From Halovenus sp. (GTDB lineage: Archaea > Halobacteriota > Halobacteria > Halobacteriales > Haloarculaceae): a stretch of 6,663 nt of DNA. How positions within the stretch are numbered: position 1 is the stretch's first letter; the number at the start of each line of letters is the position of its first letter. Below, piece by piece: positions 1 through 4,156 of this stretch. The stretch is from NCBI GenBank assembly GCA_028275145.1, contig JAQCNG010000188.1, positions 1-6,663 of the forward strand, in the 5' to 3' direction. The notes beneath the pieces were generated by a model that saw nothing but the letters and a program-made list of their open reading frames with translations, ran no database searches and was not told the DNA's origin. Made by a program: the position numbers and the translations under genes.

Positions 1-61
1 CCGGCCTCCAGCCGGGCCTTGCAGAGACTACCCGCCGCTATCCACTTAATCCTGTGTCAGA

Positions 62-71
62 CATATATAAA
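62..71. promoter_or_regulatory. TATA-like element near left edge
   Basis: CATATATAAA is a strong AT-rich, near-symmetrical TATA-like sequence in G+C-rich DNA. On the minus strand (TTTATATATG) it could serve a gene that lies left of the window and reads away from the origin. No plausible start codon follows within the visible 60 bases. No convincing rightward gene follows either. Apart from this, 1-198 shows nothing I can name. Confidence 0.3.
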
Positions 72-198
72 CTATCCGTGGCGTTCGGAGCAATGTGGGG
101 ACTGCCCCGAGAGTCCGCCTGAACAGCACTGTGGAGGGTTTCACCACGGTGTACAGACCGGACTGGACCGACAGTCTGGGGAGGTGCCGTACCAGTCG

Positions 199-275
199 CC
201 CCGAGAGGACTCGGCCAACCCTAGGAGGAGTCGAGTCAGCTACCCCGGGAGGAGTCAGCCGCCTCGGGAGGAGCT
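199..275 (+). repeat. Four degenerate direct repeats left of ORB1
   Basis: Related 14-base segments begin at 199 (CCCCGAGAGGACTC), 219 (CCCTAGGAGGAGTC), 243 (CCCCGGGAGGAGTC) and 262 (CCTCGGGAGGAGCT), spaced 20, 24 and 19 bp. The spacing is close to two helical turns, as expected for a phased protein-binding array. They do not contain the ORB core. A weaker relative may lie at 105-118. The binding partner is unknown. Confidence 0.55.
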
Positions 276-310
276 GTTTGTCTCTCCTTCGGAGTTCCGC
301 CCACTCTAAC

Positions 311-339
311 CCCCCCCACCCCTTTGTTTCGAGTGGAAC
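311..339 (-). repeat. Origin recognition box ORB1, left arm of the inverted pair
   Basis: Read on the minus strand, this 29-base element begins GTTCCACTCGAAACAAAGGGG and ends in a GTGGGGGGG tail. It is a perfect reverse-complement match to 592-620. The TCCANNNGAAAC core followed by a G-run is the general form of archaeal ORBs bound by the winged-helix and AAA+ domains of Orc1/Cdc6. Its G-rich end points left, away from the AT-rich element. The C-run continues one base to the left, at 310. Confidence 0.9.
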
Positions 340-362
340 CCGAGAGCGAGCGGGTGGGGGGG
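311..362. repeat. G-string pair bracketing ORB1
   Basis: CCCCCCCACCC at 311-321 and its exact reverse complement GGGTGGGGGGG at 352-362 form an 11-bp inverted repeat around the ORB1 core, with 30 bp between them. The outer copy is part of the ORB itself; the inner copy faces the AT-rich element. G-strings at haloarchaeal ORBs are known; this bracketed arrangement is read directly from the sequence. Confidence 0.8.
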
Positions 363-413
363 AGCCTCGAAAGCCGTTCTCCGGCTCTGCTCCGTCGAAA
401 GCTGTTTGTCTCC

Positions 414-503
414 CTAGCTAAACTCCGTTTCTAGCTAGATAGAGTTTGTTTCTAGTAATAATATCACAACATTACGTAGAGCTAGCGTGGAGTTGAGCTC
501 TAG
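414..503. repeat. Cluster of six CTAG sites in the unwinding element
   Basis: CTAG occurs at 414, 431, 435, 452, 482 and 500. A scan of the whole window finds only two others, at 221 (left origin repeats) and 2694 (overlapping the orc1 stop codon). CTAG is rare in many haloarchaeal genomes and is the target of a widespread m4C methyltransferase there. The density here is therefore not a simple effect of lower G+C and may be functional. Confidence 0.75.
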
Positions 504-560
504 TACGGTTACTGTTCAAAGGACATTGTCTTAAATCTTTCCCAAGCAAAAGAACACTTT
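414..560. other. AT-rich putative DNA unwinding element
   Basis: By hand count 421-560 has 52 G+C in 140 bases (37%), and 421-480 has 19 in 60 (32%), against the clearly G+C-rich coding sequence around it. It lies between the two inverted ORBs, where the duplex unwinding element of an archaeal origin is expected. It contains CTAG-centred palindromes, a direct repeat GTTTCTAG at 427-434 and 448-455 (21-bp spacing), a 6-bp inverted repeat (AAACTC 420-425, GAGTTT 442-447), and a 7-bp inverted repeat (TAGAGCT 477-483, AGCTCTA 496-502). Confidence 0.8.
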
Positions 561-569
561 CGGGGGGGT

Positions 570-620
570 CCCCCCCACCCTCTCTTTTCACGTTCCACTC
601 GAAACAAAGGGGTGGGGGGG
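570..620. repeat. G-string pair bracketing ORB2
   Basis: CCCCCCCACCC at 570-580 and GGGTGGGGGGG at 610-620 are a perfect 11-bp inverted repeat around the ORB2 core, with 29 bp between them, mirroring the pair around ORB1. An extra G7 run at 562-568 adjoins the C-run, so 562-576 is also a near-perfect palindrome (G7-T-C7). Confidence 0.8.
592..620 (+). repeat. Origin recognition box ORB2, right arm of the inverted pair
   Basis: This is the plus-strand copy of the same 29-base element, identical over its full length to the reverse complement of 311-339. Its G-rich end points right, away from the AT-rich element, so the two ORBs are symmetrical about the putative unwinding region with roughly 250 bp between them. 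It is a likely Orc1 binding site, judged from family form and position beside orc1. Confidence 0.9.
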
Positions 621-670
621 TCACACCCGGTCTGATCGTCGACGGACAGTTCGGTGAGTGCTGGTCACCT

Positions 671-692
671 CCCAGCGGGTCCGACCCGTGGG
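671..692. repeat. Small inverted repeat right of ORB2
   Basis: CGGGT (676-680) and ACCCG (684-688) pair around a 3-base loop. The stem can extend with CCCA (671-674) and TGGG (689-692) across a one-base bulge. It precedes the 28-bp tandem repeat. It may be structural or a protein site; nothing decides between these. Confidence 0.35.
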
Positions 693-698
693 TACCAC

Positions 699-754
699 TC
701 GACCACTCGTCCGTTGGAGTCCCCTGTCGACCACTCGTCCGTTGGGGTCCCCTG
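699..754 (+). repeat. Two-copy 28-bp tandem repeat (iteron-like)
   Basis: Copies at 699-726 and 727-754 are head-to-tail and differ at one base (A718 versus G746). Each contains CGACCACTCG and CGTTGG followed by a GTCCCCTG end. CCACTCG is shared with the ORB core, but the GAAAC half is absent, so these are not ordinary ORBs. A much weaker third relative may lie around 774-794. The place between ORB2 and orc1 suggests an origin accessory site or a recent slippage duplication. Confidence 0.7.
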
Positions 755-785
755 GATAGAGGCTCCTGGTCAATCCGTTCCGGTC

Positions 786-815
786 AGTCCCTGGGTACCC
801 TCTGTTCCAGGGACT
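786..815. repeat. 9-bp perfect inverted repeat
   Basis: AGTCCCTGG (786-794) and CCAGGGACT (807-815) are exact reverse complements separated by 12 bases. It lies between the tandem repeat and the orc1 promoter region. It could be a regulator dyad or a hairpin. No T-run follows, so a terminator is unlikely. Confidence 0.5.
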
Positions 816-872
816 CTACCGCTCGTTGTCGAGCAGTGAACTGTGCCCTCTCTCGTGGGAGCCGATCCCTTT

Positions 873-899
873 GTGTTCTGTTCAATACAGACAGAACAC
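873..899. repeat. 9-bp perfect inverted repeat
   Basis: GTGTTCTGT (873-881) and ACAGAACAC (891-899) pair perfectly around 9 bases. A smaller CTGT/ACAG pairing (878-881 with 887-890) offers an alternative inner stem. A symmetrical dyad of this size in an origin-promoter region is a plausible dimeric regulator site. The factor is unknown. Confidence 0.45.
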
Positions 900-902
900 C
901 TG

Positions 903-918
903 CAACTCGGAACAAAGA
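903..918 (+). repeat. Degenerate ORB-like core
   Basis: CAACTCGGAACAAAGA matches the ORB2 core segment CCACTCGAAACAAAGG at 13 of 16 positions in the same orientation, but no G-run follows. It may be a weak or decayed Orc1 site, or chance similarity. Confidence 0.3.
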
Positions 919-1000
919 AACAACTTCCTCGAACAGTTCTCGATATCTTCCGAGCCCTCTGTGTGAGACTCCGAGTCATAACACTCCACCCGACCGTAAC

Positions 1001-1010
1001 CTTTAATATC
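1001..1010 (+). promoter_or_regulatory. Possible TATA box for orc1
   Basis: CTTTAATATC is the most TATA-like stretch upstream of orc1 in otherwise G+C-rich DNA. Transcription from it would start near 1030 and give a leader of about 120 bases that includes the ORB-like site at 1122-1142. Haloarchaeal transcripts are often leaderless, so this placement is uncertain. Confidence 0.3.
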
Positions 1011-1121
1011 CGCTCACCCACTGTTACTTCTGGTTCAACTGGACACGCCGGGCCTGTCGGAATCGGCAAAAACGGCGTGTCTCGACCTCAATGCGGCCAA
1101 AATCGAACTTGCGTGCGACTA

Positions 1122-1142
1122 TCTCCAGTTGAAACGAGGGGG
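1122..1142 (+). promoter_or_regulatory. Second-type ORB ending seven bases before the orc1 start codon
   Basis: CTCCAGTTGAAACGAGGGGG (1123-1142) differs from the DP1-internal site at 4496-4516 at a single base over 21 positions (TTG in place of TCG). It has the full ORB form, a TCCANNNGAAAC core plus a G-run. The GAGGGGG end lies where a ribosome binding site for the ATG at 1150 would sit. A bound Orc1 could therefore repress its own gene, and the same bases may also serve translation. A degenerate opposite-strand partner may exist at about 1032-1045 (GTTCAACTGGA). Confidence 0.7.
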
Positions 1143-1149
1143 AACTACG

Positions 1150-2697
1150 ATGTCAGAAGAGAATCGAGGACACAACGACGGTACTACTCCGACCCCGACC
1201 GACGGCGAGAGCAACAGCTCGTCTCCAGTCGAAACATCGGACGCTGACACTCCGGAGAAAAGAGACGGCGACGCCGGTTCGGTCGCCGCCGGAACAGACG
1301 GTGTGGGGGAGACGAGCGGGTTGTTCGACGACCTGCTCAGCGGCGAGCCAATCTTCGAGGACAAGGAGGTGCTCCGGCCGGCGTACACCCCCCGTGACCT
1401 CCCCCACAGGGAAGACCAGATAGACCGCATGGCGACCATCCTCGTCTCGGCGATACGCGGGGATACGCCCTCGAACATCCTCATCTACGGGAAAACCGGC
1501 ACCGGCAAGACCGCGAGCGCGAAGTACGTCAGCGACGAACTCGAGGCGGTCACCTCGAACGAGTACAAGATTCCGTGTGACGTCCAGTATATCAACTGCG
1601 AGGTCACGGACACCCAGTACCGCGTGCTCGCACAGCTCGCAAACCAGTTCATCGAGGACAACCGCGAGCGAATCGGCGAGGAACTCGACGAACTGGAGGC
1701 GCTTCGGGAGGATGCCCGCCGGAATCTGAGAGCGCTCGACGAGACGCAGTTCGACAGTGTCGATGCGGTCACCGACGAGATCGAGCGGCTCTGTGCCGAC
1801 CGTGAGTCCTTCGACGACGTCCCGATGACGGGCTGGCCGACCGACCGGGTGTACAGCTCGTTTTTCGAGGCCATCGACTACCGCGAGCGGGTCGTGGTCA
1901 TCATGCTCGACGAGATAGACAAGCTCGTCGAGAAATCCGGCGACGACACCCTCTACAATCTCTCACGGATGAACTCCGAACTGGAACACTCGCGGGTCTC
2001 TATCATCGGCATCTCGAACGACCTGAAGTTCACGGACTTTCTCGACCCCCGCGTGAAATCGAGCCTCGGGGAGGAGGAGATCGTCTTTCCACCGTACGAC
2101 GCCAATCAACTGCGCGATATCCTCGAACATCGCGCGAGAATCGCCTTCGTCGGTGACGCCCTGACCGACGACGTCATCCCGCTGTGTGCGGCCTTTGCCG
2201 CCCAGGAACACGGCGACGCCCGGCGCGCCCTCGACCTGCTCCGGACCGCCGGAGAACTCGCCGAACGCGACGACACCGACAACGTCGAGGAGGACCACGT
2301 CCGGCAGGCCCAGGAGAAAATCGAGATCGACCGCGTCGTCGAGGTGGTCCGGACGCTCCCCCAGCAGTCGAAGCTCGTGCTGTTTGCCATCATCCTCCTC
2401 GAGAAGGAGGGGGTACACAGCATCAACACCGGCGAGGTGTACAACGTCTACAAGAACCTGTGCGGGGAACTCGACGCCGACGTGCTCACCCAGCGCCGGG
2501 TGACCGACCTCATCAGCGAACTCGACATGCTGGGCATCGTCAACGCCGTTGTCGTCTCGAAGGGCCGGTACGGCCGGACAAAGGAGATCAGCCTCTCGGT
2601 CCCGCTGGAGGAAACCGAGGGGGTACTCATGTCGGACTCGCGACTGGGCAACATCGACGACATCCAACCGTTCGTCCAGGCCCGGTTCGACAGCTAG
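1150..2697 (+). CDS. orc1: Orc1/Cdc6-family replication initiator
   Basis: AAA+ ATPase that recognises ORBs at the origin and directs MCM helicase loading in archaea. It has 515 residues from the ATG at 1150. A TTG seven codons upstream is open but lies inside the ORB-like site and is less likely. Residues 1 to about 60 form an acidic, low-complexity extension. Walker A is GKTGTGKT at 114-121, Walker B is MLDEID at 252-257, and the sensor 1 Asn is near 290 (GISNDL). The GDARRALDLLR sensor 2 helix has its arginines at 358-359. A winged-helix DNA-binding domain follows from about 395 (LPQQSKLVLFAII) to the end. The protein is somewhat longer than the usual ~400-residue archaeal Orc1, because of the acidic N-terminus typical of halophiles. 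Position beside the ORB array makes it the cognate initiator. It converges on the next gene with a 46-bp gap. Autoregulation through the upstream ORB-like site is an inference. Confidence 0.97.
   Translation: MSEENRGHNDGTTPTPTDGESNSSSPVETSDADTPEKRDGDAGSVAAGTDGVGETSGLFDDLLSGEPIFEDKEVLRPAYTPRDLPHREDQIDRMATILVSAIRGDTPSNILIYGKTGTGKTASAKYVSDELEAVTSNEYKIPCDVQYINCEVTDTQYRVLAQLANQFIEDNRERIGEELDELEALREDARRNLRALDETQFDSVDAVTDEIERLCADRESFDDVPMTGWPTDRVYSSFFEAIDYRERVVVIMLDEIDKLVEKSGDDTLYNLSRMNSELEHSRVSIIGISNDLKFTDFLDPRVKSSLGEEEIVFPPYDANQLRDILEHRARIAFVGDALTDDVIPLCAAFAAQEHGDARRALDLLRTAGELAERDDTDNVEEDHVRQAQEKIEIDRVVEVVRTLPQQSKLVLFAIILLEKEGVHSINTGEVYNVYKNLCGELDADVLTQRRVTDLISELDMLGIVNAVVVSKGRYGRTKEISLSVPLEETEGVLMSDSRLGNIDDIQPFVQARFDS
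1219..1235 (+). repeat. Truncated ORB-type sequence inside orc1 coding region
   Basis: TCGTCTCCAGTCGAAAC is identical over 17 bases to 4493-4509 in the DP1 gene and carries the TCCANNNGAAAC core, but the G-run is replaced by ATCGG. It encodes Ser-Ser-Pro-Val-Glu-Thr in the acidic N-terminal extension, in the same frame as the DP1 copy. It lies 77 bp downstream of the complete copy at 1122-1142, so it may be a second, weaker Orc1 contact. Confidence 0.5.
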
Positions 2698-2743
2698 AAA
2701 CAACTGCTGACGAACGCACAGAACGACGACTCACTGGCCCGGT

Positions 2744-3226
2744 TCAGGGAACCGTTCCCCACTCGCTCTCGTAGAACGTGAGCGCGTCGCGGTCGGACTC
2801 GCGGAGTTCCGCGGCCTCGACGTGACCGATGTAGACCGTGTGGTCACCGGCCTCGACGGCCTCGTGGACCGAGCAGTCGACGTAGCCAAGCGACTCCGAG
2901 AAAACGGGTGCCCCGGTGGCGGCCCGCTCGGTCGGGTGCTCGTCGAAGGGGTCGAGTTCACCGTCGGTCATTCCCGCGAAGTGCTCTCCGAGAATCTGCT
3001 GGTCTGCCGAGAGGATGTTGACACAGTAGTGCTCGGCCTCGCCGGTTACGAGTCTCTCGTGGGCGTCGGTGTCGTGGTCGAAACAGACCAACACGAGCGG
3101 CGGGTCGAGCGAGACGCTGGTAAAGGCGTTGACCGTGATTCCGTGCGGCGGCTGACTGTCGAGCGTGACTGCTGTCACACCGGTTGCGAACTCACTCATC
3201 ACGCTCCGCAGGTCGATCTCTGTCAC
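2744..3226 (-). CDS. Flavin reductase-like FMN-binding split-barrel protein
   Basis: 160 residues, the usual size for the flavin reductase-like (HpaC/DIM6-NTAB) family. These proteins bind FMN and often supply reduced flavin to a partner monooxygenase using NAD(P)H. The family signature is clear: FATGVTAVT at 13-21, GITVNAFTSVSLDPPLVLVC at 29-48, VNILSADQQ at 69-77 and GDHTVYIGHV at 127-136. The start taken is GTG at 3226, which gives the short leading helix usual in the family. ATG at 3199 is an alternative that would lose nine residues. No partner oxygenase is visible in the window, so the substrate is unknown. The protein is strongly acidic, as expected for a halophile. It converges on orc1 and lies downstream of the signal peptidase gene on the same strand, 151 bp away. 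Confidence 0.88.
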   Translation of the reverse strand: MTEIDLRSVMSEFATGVTAVTLDSQPPHGITVNAFTSVSLDPPLVLVCFDHDTDAHERLVTGEAEHYCVNILSADQQILGEHFAGMTDGELDPFDEHPTERAATGAPVFSESLGYVDCSVHEAVEAGDHTVYIGHVEAAELRESDRDALTFYESEWGTVP

Positions 3227-3283
3227 ACCACCCGGTTAGAACCACCCACAGTTGAGCGTGTTGCAGTGACCCGCACACAGAAC

Positions 3284-3295
3284 GCCCGAACGGGC
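3284..3295 (-). terminator. Weak hairpin downstream of the signal peptidase gene
   Basis: GCCCG (3284-3288) and CGGGC (3291-3295) form a short perfect stem about 85 bases past the signal peptidase stop. Only a weak T-run (GTTCT on the minus strand) follows, so termination here is speculative. The rest of the 151-bp gap 3227-3377 holds the duplicated 34-mer and no recognisable promoter for the flavin reductase gene. Confidence 0.2.
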
Positions 3296-3340
3296 ACACA
3301 CGACAGACGAACTGGGGCGCAGGCCCGAGTCCGGACAGCG

Positions 3341-3408
3341 GGGTCAGGTCTGGAGTCGGAACCAGCCAAGATACGGGTCAGGTCTGGAGTCGGAACCAGC
3401 CAAGATAC
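3341..3408 (-). repeat. 34-bp perfect tandem duplication covering the 3' end of the signal peptidase gene
   Basis: Copies at 3341-3374 and 3375-3408 are identical and directly adjacent, with a further GGG at 3409-3411 starting a third period. The right copy encodes the last residues of the signal peptidase (ending WFRLQT) and its stop codon at 3378-3380. The left copy lies wholly in the downstream intergenic DNA. As 34 is not a multiple of three, the extra copy is out of frame, and it is untranslated because the stop precedes it. Identity over the whole unit suggests a recent event or active maintenance. Confidence 0.9.
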
Positions 3409-4073
3409 GGGATTCGCATCTCCGCGGTCCCGACGACCCAGTCGGGTCTGACGGGGTCGCTTATCTGCTGGGTGCCCGCCTGGTCGTACGTCGGGTTGTC
3501 GTCGCCTTTGGTGATGAACCCGTCGTGTGGCACCACACACTGGTTGCTGTTCGTGTCGATGTTGCCGAGATACACCGGGTCGACAGCCTCGTTCTCGCAC
3601 CAGTTCTCGCCCTCCTCGACCCAGAACATCGCGCGGTGGATGATCGGTGTCCGCTGGCCGTTCCCGTCCGGCTGGTAGACGATAACGTCCCCGCTTCTCC
3701 CGAACTGGCTGTAGCCGGTCTCGGCCCCGACTGCCGCCGTGACGACGCCGGTGTCACCCGGGCCGATATCCTCGCTCGCCCCCGGCTGGAATCGGTCGGT
3801 GTCCATCACGAACGCCAGGTCGTTTATCTGCATGTTGGGCTCCATACTGCCGCTCTCGATTGCGACCATCGGCGGCCAGACGCCACTTATCGCGAACAGA
3901 TACACACCCAGCAACAGCACCGCCGCGACACTCGTCCCCAGGTCACGCAGGAACAGTCCCAGACTGTCGCCGCCGTCCTCGTCGTCGGTTTCCGACTCGA
4001 CCCACGCGTCACGACCCTTTTTCTCCCCGCGCTCCGACCCGTCCGTCTCGCCCTTCTCGGAGGGGGGGCTCAT
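3378..4073 (-). CDS. sec11: Type I signal peptidase, archaeal Sec11 type
   Basis: Membrane-bound serine protease that removes signal peptides from secreted preproteins. It has 231 residues from the ATG at 4073. An ATG at 4082 would add three residues, and longer in-frame starts at 4163 or 4193 would run into the divergent DP1 gene. A hydrophilic acidic N-terminus (1-40) precedes one transmembrane segment at about 46-65. The catalytic Ser is in SGSMEP (Ser76) and the conserved His in IIHRA (His146). The KGDDNPTYD motif follows at 189-197, whose Asp belongs to the Ser-His-Asp set known for archaeal enzymes. Two Cys, in NWCEN and NQCVV, flank an inserted loop and could form a disulfide on the outer face; this is inference. 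The gene is divergent from the DP1 gene (83 bp between starts). Its 3' end lies in the 34-bp tandem duplication. Confidence 0.95.
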   Translation of the reverse strand: MSPPSEKGETDGSERGEKKGRDAWVESETDDEDGGDSLGLFLRDLGTSVAAVLLLGVYLFAISGVWPPMVAIESGSMEPNMQINDLAFVMDTDRFQPGASEDIGPGDTGVVTAAVGAETGYSQFGRSGDVIVYQPDGNGQRTPIIHRAMFWVEEGENWCENEAVDPVYLGNIDTNSNQCVVPHDGFITKGDDNPTYDQAGTQQISDPVRPDWVVGTAEMRIPYLGWFRLQT

Positions 4074-4156
4074 TACTTTCATTTTCCCCGTTCCGGGTTT
4101 CAATGTTCTGGTCGCCGCTCCGCTACACTTTTTGTCTCCTTCCCCGTTGTGTGGAT
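4074..4156. promoter_or_regulatory. Divergent promoter region between sec11 and the DP1 gene
   Basis: These 83 bases must hold start signals for both genes. TACACTTTTTG at 4124-4134 is about 25 bases before the DP1 GTG at 4157 and could be a weak TATA element for a leaderless transcript. For sec11 only a poor candidate (minus-strand ACATTGAAAC, about 4098-4107) is seen. No ORB or clear Shine-Dalgarno sequence is visible. Confidence 0.35.

Larger units (their letters stand above)
272..412 (+). repeat. 13-bp direct repeat flanking ORB1
   Basis: AGCTGTTTGTCTC is found at 272-284 and again at 400-412, one copy on each side of ORB1 and its G-strings. The second copy abuts the first CTAG of the AT-rich element. 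The match is exact, but it is short and its role is unknown. Confidence 0.45.
199..1149. other. oriC1: Putative oriC1-type chromosomal replication origin (orc1-associated)
   Basis: This gene-free stretch immediately upstream of orc1 has the parts of an archaeal origin. Two long ORBs in inverted orientation (311-339, 592-620) enclose an AT-rich segment in otherwise G+C-rich DNA. G-runs flank the ORBs, and shorter repeats lie on both sides. In haloarchaea the main origin, oriC1, lies next to the cognate orc1/cdc6 gene, and Orc1 binds inverted ORBs with halophile-specific G-strings around an unwinding element. The core is about 311-620. The outer limits are my estimate, set by the left repeats and the orc1 start codon. 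Short open frames in this stretch have no recognisable protein character. The call rests on architecture and context; no replication assay can be inferred from sequence alone. Confidence 0.9.

Noticed and set aside
311..620. Intramolecular G-quadruplex at the G-strings
   Set aside because: Each string has at most two or three usable G-tracts, short of four. A quadruplex would need distant strings to combine, which sequence alone does not support.
699..754. CRISPR array
   Set aside because: The copies are head-to-tail with no spacers and there are only two. No cas gene is present.
19..1129. Open frames of about 60-130 codons on both strands upstream of orc1
   Set aside because: They cross ORBs, G-runs and repeats, resemble no protein I know, lack the acidic composition of the real genes here, and overlap one another. 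They are best read as chance frames.
1963..2703. 246-codon minus-strand frame opposite orc1
   Set aside because: It is antisense to a clear AAA+ gene. Its Val/Asp-rich composition is the usual shadow of a G+C-rich coding strand.
4061..4068. G-run near the sec11 start as another G-string
   Set aside because: It encodes consecutive Pro codons of sec11 on the minus strand and has no ORB core beside it. It also lacks the GGGT part of the 11-mer.
4103..4156. ATG at 4103 as DP1 start
   Set aside because: It would add 18 residues rich in Phe, Cys and Arg, unlike the acidic start of the protein. The GTG at 4157 gives a family-like N-terminus.
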